From Rhabditophanes sp. KR3021 (Eukaryota; Nematoda; Chromadorea; Rhabditida; Alloionematidae), in the NCBI GenBank assembly GCA_963281155.1, contig CAUJLY010000001.1:992001-1056000 (forward strand): 64,000 bases of DNA, in the 5' to 3' direction. Positions 25,078 to 35,757 of the stretch are shown here, piece by piece (position 1 is the stretch's first letter; each line of letters opens with the position of its first letter). The notes beneath the pieces were generated by a model. The model ran no database searches, was not told the origin of the DNA, and worked only from the letters and a program-made list of their open reading frames with translations. The translations under genes were made by a program, and so were the position numbers.

Positions 25078-26896
25078 AACTTGGCAAGAATGGTGTTTTA
25101 ATAAATGTATATTTGCCTTTATATTAATATCCTTCGTGTGGGAATGGATCTTTTCCTGTTTTAAGATAAAACTTTTCTGAAGAGATAAACAAGTGCAAAC
25201 ATGGTGTTTCATAAAAGAACATATTTTTTCATGCAAATGTCCTTTTATTTCCTTTTTAGTGTAATATAAGAATGTGTATTCTTATGCAATTCATGTATTA
25301 TGACGTTTGCTTCTTATTTTAAGGAAGATTCATTTGTAGCTTAATTAACCAAGTTAATTTCTTTCTAAAGATTGTAAACATGTAACTTGCCTTTGATCAA
25401 ATACAATGTTTTTATATTATTAGTAAAAATTACCTCAACAACATCCTTATAATATGTGGAATGACGTAGGTACATTAATGTGTGGCGTAAATTTCATTAA
25501 TAAAATGAATTTGCTTTGACAATGTGATTCTTTAGTATATAGAAGACGGGTGATAATGAGAAATGCATGGCTAGATCGCAGAGAACAATTTGTTGAAGTT
25601 CTCAGTTAAGTATCCGGATATTTTTAAATTGCTTTAGAGTTTTGGTGAGGATTATGATCCTCTTGCCTCAAAATAATTGTCTTATTAATCCAAATTAAGG
25701 TAGTTTTATTATTGGAAACCAACAATCCCAAATCATTAATTGTAACGAGCCGAGTCAAGCTCGCAAACAATATGAATTTTATTCAATAGGCAGATGATAA
25801 AAATTTAGATATTTCAGATGCCTTGAAAATAATTATAAGTCTCAATTACATTATTTATTATTTTTCGTTCAGTAAATTGAATAGTTATTATTTATGGGTG
25901 TCTGATTAATTAAATGTACGTGTTGCTTTAAGAGTGAGATGTTATTGAATAAAATTTAATGCTGTTAGTTAAATGCAAATAAAATAAGTTACTTAAAAGG
26001 ATTAATTTATCTAGTACGTTATTTTTTCATTGTTATCAATTATGGAACGTAATGCTTTCGCGAACAGCATATAGCCAATATATTTACTGCAAATATCAAA
26101 CATTTTGGTTGATAAACACCAAATTCAGTTGTGAACAGTAGATATTTATCCTTCTCTTTTGATAAGCCACAATTTATGTAGACTGTGGATATGTCAATAC
26201 ATGTAAGGCAAAATTCAAAGTAATGGCCAGTTATAACTGCTTGCAAAAATCTATGAACTCCTTGGCAGTTGTCAAATGGTTTCTAGTAATTTGGATTTTA
26301 GATCTAAAGAGAATAATAGGGTATTAGTAATAATGAGGATAATTACAATAAATAAGAAAGTTATTTAAAAGAAAATAATAGAGGCTAAAATATGGGAATT
26401 ATGAAATAAATATGTTCACTTATTGACGGAACATAGAAAACAACATTATCAGGTAAAAGGCGTAACAGAAGACGAAGAACAATTTGGGACAACAGTCAAT
26501 AATCGGAATGAGGGTTTCAAAATCACTGTTGACGAAGATTTGAAAATAAAAACTAATGGAGTGTTCACTTTTTTATTTGACTCCAAAAACAATTGCAGTG
26601 CTTTGTTCATAAGGATAAACTTATGGCAAAATATAGTACAACTATTTTTTAAGTGACATGATCCAAAGCAATTAAATTATATGATACTATCATGGAAAGA
26701 ATAGCACCTTAGAAACCGATGTCATATGATATCTGGGCTGCTAAAGTCGTACTAAATATGTTTGCCAGTACTGCTATAGCAATTTTTAGTTAAATCGCTT
26801 ATCGCAAATATTGTGGAAGGAATAAAGGATTTAAAAATACACCAATACGACGACAGTATGCTTCAAAAGGATTAGGAATAAGAATATTTCCTTTTT
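25078..26896. other. intergenic with weak degenerate frames
   Basis: Mostly non-coding AT-rich DNA. Short open stretches at 26040-26246 (minus, hydrophobic and Cys-containing), 26423-26656 (plus) and about 26735-26790 (plus, WAAKVVLNMFAST) look like decayed coding pieces, but I cannot join them into a gene. Confidence 0.4.
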
Positions 26897-27013
26897 GATT
26901 TTTTCAAAGACGATGGTACAGTTGTTGTTGATAACATAAAGAAGATTGATATCAAAGGACTGGACTATTCTGTCGAAATATTCAAGAAATGGAATGCTTT
27001 TCACAATAAATAA
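26897..27013 (+). pseudogene. decayed 3' coding fragment, unknown family
   Basis: An open stretch reading DFFKDDGTVVVDNIKK and then IDIKGLDYSVEIFKKWN ends at a TAA (27011-27013). Composition and codon use look coding, but no start or intact upstream exon is found. Earlier fragments on the same strand from about 26423 may belong to the same relic. Not recognised. Confidence 0.35.
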
Positions 27014-27463
27014 GCATCACATGTTACGCTTCTTAAATTGATAATCATATTTTACACCTTTTAAATTGATAATCACATTTGGTTAAAAAATTAATGTTAA
27101 AAATAAGAGATTTCAAAATATATACATATTCTTTAGTTTGATATTTGAACTTGTCCAATGCACCCAAGGGATAGCACAAACTCACGACAAATTTTTGTTA
27201 CATTTACGTTAAAATATAAACTACACTATATGTGCACCTACAAAGGAAAAGGTTGGGTAGCCAAAGGATGACGATTTTATCACGTTGTGTGCACATTTTG
27301 TGTTCATAGAATTTTAGATTTATTATCTAAAAAACGAAATATTTGAACGGGGCGTGAAACGGTAAGGATGATGCAAATGTACCTCCAACAAAAGATCGTG
27401 TAATGTTGAGAGATTTAGAGACAATTTTTGTTGATATTTTTCTTTTTTAAAAGTTCATAACTC

Positions 27464-27493
27464 AGATAAGCAATATCTAAATTAGTATAAATA
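27464..27493 (+). promoter_or_regulatory. GATA site and TATA box of the metallothionein-like gene
   Basis: AGATAAG (27464-27470) is followed 15 bases later by TATAAATA (27486-27493), about 60 bp before the ATG at 27555. In C. elegans the mtl-1 and mtl-2 genes depend on similar GATA sites bound by intestinal ELT-2, so intestine-biased, metal-responsive expression is a reasonable inference. Upstream, TTAAATTGATAATCA occurs twice (around 27031 and 27060). Confidence 0.55.
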
Positions 27494-27554
27494 GGGGCAA
27501 AAGGCTATTGCAGATATATCAGTTCACTGAGTTAACAGATTAATACTACTAAAA

Positions 27555-28679
27555 ATGGATGCTTTTAAGTCTATCACAGCTTTAAACAAATGCGGATGTA
27601 TTGCTACCGAAGGTTTAAGATGCACTTGTGGACCATCATGCTCTTGCGACTGTGGATGCAAAACCGATGGCTCAAGATGTACTTGTGGGGAAGCCTGCTC
27701 TTGCAACTGTGGATGCAAAATTACCGAAGGTGTAAGATGCACTTGTGGATCATCATGCTCTTGCGACTGCGGGTGTAAGACCGATGGATCAAGATGCACT
27801 TGCGGAGAAACCTGCTCTTGTGACTGTGGATGTAAGACTAAAGGAACAAGATGCACCTGCGAAGAAGCTTGCTCCTGTAACTGTGGATGCAAAACCAATG
27901 GATCAAGATGTACTTGCGGACCATCATGCTCTTGCGACTGCGGATGTAAGACTAAGGGAACAAGATGTACCTGCGGAGAAGCCTGCTCTTGCAACTGTGG
28001 ATGCAAAACCAATGGATCAAGATGTACCTGTGGAGAATCATGCTCATGTAGCTGTGGATGTATGACTAAAGGAACAAAATGCATCTGCGGAGAAGCTTGC
28101 TCTTGCGACTGCGGATGTAAGACTAAGGGAACAAGATGTACCTATGGAGAAGCCTGCTCCTGCAACTGTGGATGCAAAACCGATGGAACAAGATGTACCT
28201 GTGGAGAATCATGCTCTTGTAGCTGTGGATGTATGACTAAGGGAACAAGATGTACCTGTGGACCATCATGCTCTTGCGACTGCGGATGTAAGACCGATGG
28301 ATCGAGATGCATCTGCGGAGAAGCTTGCTCTTGCGACTGCGGATGTATGACTAAAGGAACAAAATGCATCTGCGGAGAAGCTTGTTCTTGTGACTGCGGA
28401 TGTAAGACTAAGGGAACAAGATGCACTTGCGGAGAAACCTGCTCTTGTAGCTGTGGATGCATGACTAAAGAAACAAAATGCATCTGCGGAGAAGCTTGCT
28501 ATTGCGACTGCGGATGCAAAATCAATGGCTCAGGATGTACTTGTGGAGAAGCCTGCTCCTGCAACTGCGGATGCAAAACCAATGGATCAAGATGCACTTG
28601 TGGACCATCATGTTCTTGTAGCTGCGCTTGCAAGACTAGCGGATCCCGTTGTATCTGCGGACCAAACTGTCAATGCTGA
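27555..28679 (+). CDS. Giant tandem-repeat metallothionein-like Cys-rich protein
   Basis: Intronless 374-residue protein with no signal peptide (MDAFKSITALNK, then repeats). The rest is 19 consecutive units of 18-20 residues with consensus CGCKTxGxRCTCGxxCSCx. Each unit has six cysteines as three CxC pairs spaced x6 and x3, so unit junctions read CSCDCGC. I count about 113 Cys (30 percent of residues), no Trp or Phe in the repeats, and conserved Lys/Arg. This is the composition of a cytosolic metal-thiolate protein, inferred to bind Cu(I), Zn or Cd. Unit 10 has one Cys replaced by Tyr (CTYG) and unit 16 has CYC. The last unit is CACKTSGSRCICGPNCQC. Alternatives are a keratin-associated or eggshell-like structural protein, less likely without secretion. 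Confidence 0.75.
   Translation: MDAFKSITALNKCGCIATEGLRCTCGPSCSCDCGCKTDGSRCTCGEACSCNCGCKITEGVRCTCGSSCSCDCGCKTDGSRCTCGETCSCDCGCKTKGTRCTCEEACSCNCGCKTNGSRCTCGPSCSCDCGCKTKGTRCTCGEACSCNCGCKTNGSRCTCGESCSCSCGCMTKGTKCICGEACSCDCGCKTKGTRCTYGEACSCNCGCKTDGTRCTCGESCSCSCGCMTKGTRCTCGPSCSCDCGCKTDGSRCICGEACSCDCGCMTKGTKCICGEACSCDCGCKTKGTRCTCGETCSCSCGCMTKETKCICGEACYCDCGCKINGSGCTCGEACSCNCGCKTNGSRCTCGPSCSCSCACKTSGSRCICGPNCQC
27591..28676 (+). repeat. 19-copy 57-bp coding minisatellite
   Basis: The repeats are in frame with period 57 bp (two early units are 60 bp and the last is 54 bp). Higher-order order is visible: the pair GESCSCS / CGCMTKG or a near variant recurs around 28030, 28205 and 28440. This suggests growth by unequal exchange of two-unit blocks. 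Confidence 0.85.
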
Positions 28680-28828
28680 GTACAGACTCTAACAATGAAA
28701 ATGCCGTGAAATTTTTTTTATCCAAGTTATCACATTTAACTAAATGATTTAATTTGTCTAATTATATAATTACTCATGTTGTTGGCTAGCGTTTTCATTG
28801 AAATAAAATGAATGATTCATCATGTACA

Positions 28829-29095
28829 TTAATACTGTTTAAGGAAATCGTTGAAGTATTCTTTGATTTTTGACCACTCTGCTTGTCTTCTTTTTTAATA
28901 ATACTTACTGCGGAGTCTAAAGCAATAATCTTGCAATATAAATATTATTGAGTACTTCCTGTCAACTGGTAAGTAGTGAAATGAAACTACACACGACGGG
29001 AGAAAATCTAAACCTTCTTGAATCGAGATTTTAATTTTTCTAATCTTGTTTAATTTACCAATTACAAGTTTTGTCGTAAAACTTCTGCCATACAA
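28829..29095 (-). CDS. possible small gene, two exons, unknown
   Basis: A 62-residue open frame from 29095 (MYGRSFTTKLVIGK...DYCFRLR) ends at a good donor, GTAAGTATT at 28911. Shortly downstream, EWSKIKEYFNDFLKQY then stops at 28829-28831. An intron of only about 27-30 bp would join them in frame. The acceptor lacks a pyrimidine tract, so this may be a relic. Not recognised. Confidence 0.3.
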
Positions 29096-29367
29096 AATGT
29101 GAATAATAATTTACGATTTTATTTGCTAAACCAATTACGTCATTTTTATTCTCTTTAAATATCTACCTATTTTATTGTCGCCAAAACTATCTGCTTGGTT
29201 AAACTAGTATTTTGGAGAACTTCTGATTGGTAATTTTTTAATGGTTTTTTAAGACGAATATGTTTGTCCCACGTGCTGAGATTCACGATTAATCCTTATC
29301 TACGATATGTGTATTTAAATCATGATAATGTATCCGAAGATAAATCAATATTTTTAACTACTTTCTT

Positions 29368-29599
29368 TGGATCTTCATCAAGAAGAAGTATTTGTTGTTA
29401 CTCTAATTGTCATTTCGATTTTTGTTATTTGTTCCTGGTATCACATAACCCGTCCAATATAACAAAGAAGGTTACAATTGATAGTTCAACTGTATTACCA
29501 AGTAAAACTCAACTTGTTAGTCAAACAAATATGAATCCCCATAATTCTACAGAAACTCACCCTGATTCTACTACACATAAAAACGCTTCAAAAACTTAA
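29368..29599 (+). pseudogene. single-pass membrane protein fragment, frame broken
   Basis: One frame encodes DLHQEEVFVVTLIVIS and then IFVICSWYHITRP, a typical membrane helix with flanks (about 29371-29455). The following Ser/Thr/Asn-rich tail (KKVTIDSSTVLPSK to NASKT, stop at 29597-29599) is in another frame. A one-base indel or a 30-bp intron could reconcile them. No start is identified. Confidence 0.3.
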
Positions 29600-30115
29600 A
29601 TGAATTTCACTTCATAAGTTTTGTAACTAAATACATGGCACAATAATTACACCTTAAGTTTATTTATTAATTCATTTTTTATGCCTCATACTCATAATTC
29701 AGGTTTTTTAAGTCAAATAAATGTTATCAACTATATTGTTGAATAATCTTAACTATTTCCATTAGCAGCACTCATTAACTCAATCTTTTAATAGTTTTTA
29801 ATCTAAACGTATGGCTTGCTTCTTAATGCAGGTATATTCTTAATTTGATTTTTATAAGATACAAATATTCAAGTTATCTATGGATATTTATGTATGAATG
29901 AATTTGGTGATTCCCCATGTTACACGCTGGCTTCCATTATCAGTTTAAACAACAAAATACTTGTTTTGATCAAGAGTAAAATTTTAAAACTGATAAAAAT
30001 TGCATGTTTATTTAATAGCACAAAATTGAATGTGTTTGCTTATTTATTATTAACACAAATAATGAATTTGTCAACGAAGATTAACGTTATCAGCTGAATT
30101 GTCTCCTTTTTATAG

Positions 30116-30122
30116 TATATAA
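30116..30122 (+). promoter_or_regulatory. TATA box of the 30.15-kb secreted-protein gene
   Basis: TATATAA lies 32-38 bp before the ATG at 30154, so the 5' UTR must be very short. The related gene at 31.49 kb has the same geometry. Confidence 0.5.
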
Positions 30123-30153
30123 GCCCGACTTTAACAATTAAATCCAATTAAAA

Positions 30154-30561
30154 ATGAATCATTTCACCTTGCTTACTGCCTTTTTGCTTATTGCAGTTTC
30201 TTTTCAAAAGCCTGTACTCATTAAGAAGGCTGATTTAAATAATTTAGCTGAAGATTCAAAACTTCATGCTTTTAGCAACATGTTTGGTGATGTTAAAGAT
30301 AAAAGTAAGGAAATTAATTTCTCACCTATTGAAGATACTAAAATGGTTTCTCAGACTCCAGAATTTTCAACTATAGAATCACGAAGTACATACCCCTGGC
30401 CAATAGAATCAACTACAAAAAAATCTTATACATCTACAACTAAAAAACCTGCCCCCGCTTCAACAACAGCTTCAAACGATGCGGCAAACAATGCCAACTT
30501 TAATTATGTCTACAATTATTTTTACAACTCAAACTCGAACTCTTTGAGATTTAATTCCTAA
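30154..30561 (+). CDS. small secreted Ser/Thr-rich protein
   Basis: 135-residue protein with a clear signal peptide (MNHFTLLTAFLLIAVSFQK). A charged middle is followed by a Ser/Thr/Lys/Pro-rich segment (about 70-110) and an Asn/Tyr-rich end (NFNYVYNYFYNSNSN). The signal-peptide end VSFQKP resembles LSFQKA of the gene at 31486, and both lie on the same strand with TATA promoters, so they are probably old tandem paralogues. Function unknown; possibly mucin-like or matrix. Confidence 0.65.
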   Translation: MNHFTLLTAFLLIAVSFQKPVLIKKADLNNLAEDSKLHAFSNMFGDVKDKSKEINFSPIEDTKMVSQTPEFSTIESRSTYPWPIESTTKKSYTSTTKKPAPASTTASNDAANNANFNYVYNYFYNSNSNSLRFNS

Positions 30562-31439
30562 ATTGTAAACTTCACTAATTTATTCTAATTTAAATAAATA
30601 ATCTGTAACGAATTTCGAGTACATAAATTAATCATGCGATATCTGTTTAACACGATGAAAAAGTAAGAATTCTTTATGTTGACATAGAAAATATCTACGT
30701 AGTGATCAATTGAATATGTTTTCGTAATATTTTTGATCTTGTCTTTGACCACTCTTCATATGAAGATTAAATTTGCACAAATAAGTATGTATGATTTCAT
30801 TTAAAAAGATGGAAATAATATTCCTGGACAACTATTGACCAATGATTCAATGTGCAGTTTATGATTTAATATTTTCAAAGTGGGGAATCAATTAAAAGAC
30901 AGCCAGAAGTGATGTTTAGTAAATATTGAAGGGCAACATTGTATCAAGACGATGTTTTATGAAAATAATTGTTCTTTTTAATGTTATTCATTGTAAAAAC
31001 CATTTAGCAATGAACACTTTTTAAATTCATTATCTCAGACGTTGTTGGCCAATTTCAGAGAATGCCGAGTTATCTTGTACTATAATAATTCATCTTTACC
31101 TAAAATACGTACTTATTTAAGACTTATTAAAATTGTGACAAAATGTTTGCCATTAAGCACATTAATAATTGGTACTATCAATTTTTAATTATAAATCTTA
31201 AAATCAAATATTGTAAAAATTGATTGCGAACCATTTTGGTATAATCATGCAACTGATGACTAAGTAAAATTTGAAATTATAATAGACAACAAGTGTTTTA
31301 TAAATATCTTATCAAATTAAGCCCAAGATGAACAAAACTCTGACAATTGTTTTCGGGATTATTTTAGTTAAATTGAATCTAATAAGACTTAATGACTTTA
31401 TCAGATCATTTGCCTCAAATAATAACAATTTCAAAATAC
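30562..31439. other. intergenic, no gene seen
   Basis: AT-rich spacer between the two secreted-protein genes. Confidence 0.5.
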
Positions 31440-31448
31440 TATATAAAG
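31440..31448 (+). promoter_or_regulatory. TATA box of the 31.49-kb secreted-protein gene
   Basis: TATATAAAG, 38-46 bp before the ATG at 31486. Transcription would start near 31470, which argues against the upstream in-frame ATG at 31459. Confidence 0.5.
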
Positions 31449-31485
31449 CGAAATATTCATGAAAATAATATCCACAGTTCAAACG

Positions 31486-32496
31486 ATGAAAGTGTATGCT
31501 CTTCTTATTCTTCTTTCATTAATGGCTTTGTCTTTTCAAAAAGCCATTGATTTTTCTATTCTTCACAATTTACCTGTTGAAAACGACGATCTGATTTTGA
31601 GGAATGATAGCCAAACTACTACTTCCAGTTTAACTACAAAATCTACGACTGTTGAACCAAGACCTACCGAAGAAAATGACGTTTCAAGTATCGAATCCTC
31701 TACTTCTGGTAATTTCGAGACTACTACTGTTGCAAATGCAACCGTTAAAGTTATAGATGTTACTTCAATCGAAGATAAGCCAACTGCGAAACCTGACGAA
31801 AAAGATCCTTCTGATGGAACAGATGAGTCAGATGGGCCAGCACCAGAGAATCCCTCAACGTCCGAACCAATTGTGAAGTCTACAGAAGCTCCATCAACAA
31901 AGACATCAAGTAAACCATCGAAGTCAACAACAAAGTCTACAAAAACTCCTTCAACGGAGGCATCAATCAAACCATCGAAGGCCACAAAAACTCCATCAAC
32001 AAAGTCACCAATCAAACCTTCCAAGCCTACAAGAACTCCAAGGACAAAGGCAACACGCAAACCTAGGACAAAGGCAACACGCAAACCTAGAACAAAGCCA
32101 ACAGGCAAAACCTTTAAGCCAACAACTAGACGTTCAAAACCAACAAAAAAACCATTAAAACCAACGAATAAGCCAATTAAGCCGGTTGTAAATCCAATTC
32201 CAAAACCTAGCTGCAAGCCAATTAAACCAGTAAATCCAACTCGAAAACCTGTCAAACAACCAGGAAATGGAGGAGGTAGTCGTTCAAAAAATGGAGGTGG
32301 AGGTCGTTTTAGAGCTGAACCAAGTTTGAAAAACGCTGAATTAACCTTACCAGAATCTGAAAATATCAAACTAGCTGGACCAGAAAGTATTAATTTCGGA
32401 ATTGGTCCTCAACGCTGTGGAATTCGTAATTGTAAAAGACCAAGACTTCATTTTAAAACAACTACTGATGCCCCAATCGAAGAAAATAACTTCTAA
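31486..32496 (+). CDS. secreted mucin-like Ser/Thr- then Lys/Pro-rich repeat protein
   Basis: 336 residues from the ATG at 31486 (MKVYALLILLSLMALSFQK, signal peptide). An in-frame ATG at 31459 lies too close to the TATA box. The mature part is Ser/Thr-rich (many possible O-glycosylation sites), then acidic, then dominated by short Lys/Thr/Pro repeats such as KPSKSTTKSTKTPSTEAS, RKPRTKAT (twice in tandem) and KPTKKPLKPTNKPIKPV. A Gly-rich stretch and a tail with two Cys (QRCGIRNC) follow. It looks like a cuticle, mucus or matrix protein. The antisense open frame is a by-product of the repeats. Confidence 0.65.
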   Translation: MKVYALLILLSLMALSFQKAIDFSILHNLPVENDDLILRNDSQTTTSSLTTKSTTVEPRPTEENDVSSIESSTSGNFETTTVANATVKVIDVTSIEDKPTAKPDEKDPSDGTDESDGPAPENPSTSEPIVKSTEAPSTKTSSKPSKSTTKSTKTPSTEASIKPSKATKTPSTKSPIKPSKPTRTPRTKATRKPRTKATRKPRTKPTGKTFKPTTRRSKPTKKPLKPTNKPIKPVVNPIPKPSCKPIKPVNPTRKPVKQPGNGGGSRSKNGGGGRFRAEPSLKNAELTLPESENIKLAGPESINFGIGPQRCGIRNCKRPRLHFKTTTDAPIEENNF

Positions 32497-33361
32497 TCAT
32501 ACATAACCCCATTAATAACAAATTCTTAATAATCAAGTAACGACTTCTCGTATACTTTAAATATCTTCTTTATTAATAAAACAATTATAATAATTGATAG
32601 CTATAAAACTAAATATTTGTTAACTGGCTTATCCAAAACTCAGATTAATTAATTTATTCTAAATGTGCATACGATGCGTTTCACAACATAATCATTACTT
32701 CCTTAATATCTTTTTATATTAGAATGTGCATTTTAATGAAGTTTTTGCAGTTCAAAATCTTTCTAAAGCTATTCTAAAATCTGAAGAAGTCTCATTACTT
32801 CAACAATAAAACAATAAATTACCTTCAAGTCTTCTTCGTTGTGGAATGCATAACAAAATTGGTGTACATATAATAACAATAAAAGTTTATTATAAAAGAA
32901 AATGGAAATATAATTGTTCTATTAAATGCTTTAAATCATTAAAATTACAGCTATACATAAGCCAGTTTATATTCTATAACTTTGAATTTTTGAGCTACTT
33001 TTGATTGTAGCTATGTTATAAACTTCGTGAAATCTTAGCAGATGAAGCATTAATGCAAGCCATCTTTTTTATGTGGAACAAAAAAGTAAACAAAAGGAAT
33101 ATACTAAATGTTCAAAGATAAATTTGAATAACCTATATGTGAAATTAATTCAGAATAAGTTAATGAATCATGTTTTATACTAATGCCAAATTATAAAAAG
33201 GAAGAAGTTTGAACAAAAGAAAAATAGTTTTTCACAACAAAAATAAATTTATTAGTAGTGAACCATAAAAAACATATAATTTCCATTAAAAATATTTACA
33301 AACATTAATACCTCATCTTGTTAAAATCAAAGTCATCTTTTTTAATCTTGTATTTCTTGAA
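32497..33361. other. intergenic, no gene seen
   Basis: AT-rich spacer. No coding frame or RNA gene is supported. Confidence 0.5.
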
Positions 33362-34395
33362 ATGGATAATGACGTCTACGAATATTTCGTTACTATTTTA
33401 GGTATATTAGGAGTATTAGTGAACATTATTGCATTTTGTTTGATTCATTTTAAATCACCTATAAAATGTGATTATACAATTCATTTGATTAAATGGGGAA
33501 GGATTCCAGAAGTTGTGATCTCTTTAATTGGTGGAATTATCTTACAACCAAGAATTATTTTTCCTGTTATTGGTGTAGTTACAAGCGTTAAGTATTTGTC
33601 TTTCTTAAATGATCAAACTGTTCTTTGCTATTTAGCAGTTGTTGTTTTATTGAGCGCTAGTACAACAGTTGATTTTGTTTTTCTAACATTTCTATCCAAA
33701 TTTAATATTTTTGTTCGAGGAAAAAGTTTAACTTATTTTCATTGGATTGAATCTTCTTTATTTGTATTTTGCTCAGGCTTTGTTACAATATTTATTCTAA
33801 TATTAACTCCTGGTGTAGGACAAATTATAGATAATAATAATGCAAATTATTCGTCAGTAAGTTTAAATTACTAGATATATGATTATACATAGTTTTATAG
33901 ATTTACGAAGATCCCATTATACTTCACTCAAAAACAGCTGTAATTTTTGTTGTCAACACAAGTTTACAAAATCCAAGCTTTATAATTCTCATATTTCAAA
34001 TAATTTTCAAAACCGGTTTTATTTGTTACGCTATTCCTGGCTATTACATTCCGTTAGAATTGGCATTAAAAGCATGTATGAGAGAAGCTAGAATTGAAAC
34101 TGCCACAATAATTAAGAATAGTCTTATTTACCTAAAAACATCTGCTTTTTTACCAGTGGTTGTTGCCTTAACACCAATAATAATACCTTATGGATTGAGT
34201 TTAATTGAAAATGTGCCGTTAAGCATATTTCTTTATAGTAGAGATTTCGGTTTAATAGGTCTTTTAACTTACTGCGTTATTTCACCTATTATACAACTGT
34301 TATTTGTGTTCAAAAAAGTTATTTACAAATGGTGGAGATTAAAAATTACGAAAAGTAAGAAAAGAAAAGTTGGTGTAACTCAATTTATTGGTTGA
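33362..34395 (+). CDS. Seven-transmembrane chemoreceptor, Srh-like
   Basis: Two exons, 33362-33856 and 33901-34395, with a 44-bp intron (GTAAGTTTA...TTATAG) in phase 0. The joined protein is about 329 residues with seven hydrophobic helices. Early motifs FCLIHFKSPIK and LQPRIIFPVIGV fit the Srh pattern of a KTP-like loop and a Pro-containing helix 2 end. The junction reads NYSSIYEDPIILHSK. The C-terminal half (FICYAIPGYYIPLE, then YSRDFGLIGLLTYCVISPI) completes the fold. Confidence 0.72.
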
Positions 34396-35757
34396 TCATG
34401 CGCTAATAACTACATATATAAATTGAAAATAATTAATAGTTTAAGAAACAAACTTGTGTCATTTCATCAGAATAAATAAATTAATTAAAAAAACACTTTA
34501 CTAAATTTAATAATTACTTCATGTTGAATAACAAAGAAAATTAACATTTAATTTTAATAAAATGAAAAATTACCTTTTCCTTATAGCTCTGTGACTAGGT
34601 TTAGTTGTCGGTAATGACATGTTTTAACAAATGTTGTTACTTGAGGTGTCTCACGGTGCTACGTATACCGAGTTATAAAAAAACATGTCAATTTTATGTC
34701 ATATTCGTGTTCATCAAGGTTGAATTAGTATAAATCAGCCGATTGTTTGAAATTTTAAGTGACGTCCCGGGAGTTATGAGGCCTCCAAAACAAGGCATAT
34801 TTTTAAAAATAAATAACACTTTTATATAGTCTTGCCTGCTCGCTTTTGTATTCACTTTTGAAAATACGATATTCGTAATGCTTGTCTTAATATTGCTTAT
34901 ACTAGTTATACTACATTATTGACTACTATATGTAAAGGAAATTCTACTGATCTTGGGTAACTTTTTTAAAAAATTGACTATATCGACTAAATATTGGGAA
35001 TGGGAAGAAAAACCAATATTTATAGAAACATTTTCGATTAACTCTATCTTCTTTGTATTAGCCAAAAGCTGCTCTTCTGACTCCATCTAAAAAACTAATT
35101 ATTGGAATATTGTTAATTTAACTTACCATGATCCAACGATTCGTTTTGGACTATATACCGTATTGGGATTGCACAAAACGACACGATCATACCATTTACC
35201 TTCTTCATATTCATAAATACCAATATTCAATCTTGAGTAAAGTTATGCTTCATTTTATACTTGTCTTTAGTAGAAATTGCACGAAAATGCTTACACGCAA
35301 GGTCGATAGCTGGCCTATATTCATTTATTTCTTTTACTTGATTTATTTTGTACTTCAGTAGCAAGAAGTATTATCTTTTTAATATTTTAGCTGATTCAAT
35401 ATGCCCTAACGTTACTTTTTTTACTTAGTGTGAATGTTTATTATGCCATTTGTTTATAGAACAAAAAGAAGAGGAAATTGCAATGTTATCACGTGATTTA
35501 ATATAAGGTATTATTTGATTTAATATTAGTAATTAATATTTAAGTTAATATTATAAATATTATCCGATTTAATATAAACATTATTTGATTTAATATAAAT
35601 GGAAGTATTATATGGCTTAATATTCCATAATATTATATAATTTGATATTTCCTGAGATGACGATGTGCTGGATAGTGTTAATTAATTTCACGAGTATTGT
35701 TTGGTCATGTATTGAAATATTTTAGTGTAAATAACAATTATAAAATTCACAGGATAA
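34396..35757. other. intergenic; AT-rich short repeats near 35.5 kb
   Basis: No intact gene. At 34561 a signal-peptide-like start (MKNYLFLIAL) is broken by an in-frame TGA. Around 35497-35600 the motif GATTTAATATAA recurs at least four times in an AT-rich stretch. Confidence 0.4.

Noticed and set aside
25078..25236. Upstream extension of the Srt receptor frame
   Set aside because: It encodes a His/Lys-rich stretch unlike Srt N-termini; the ATG at 25077 gives the expected length.
26040..26246. 68-codon minus-strand frame
   Set aside because: Hydrophobic and Cys-containing but without splice partners or motifs; at best a decayed receptor piece.
27524..28483. Minus-strand His/Gln/Pro repeat frames opposite the metallothionein-like gene
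   Set aside because: They are antisense shadows of the 57-bp repeat; the plus frame has the promoter, start and a sensible Cys pattern.
27591..28676. Possible CRISPR-like array
   Set aside because: Units are contiguous coding repeats without unique spacers, in a eukaryotic genome.
31563..32369. Minus-strand Gly/Phe/Val-rich 268-codon frame
   Set aside because: Antisense by-product of Lys/Pro/Thr repeats in the secreted protein.
34561..34629. Signal-peptide-like ATG frame MKNYLFLIAL
   Set aside because: Interrupted by TGA after ten codons and ends soon after; too short to call.
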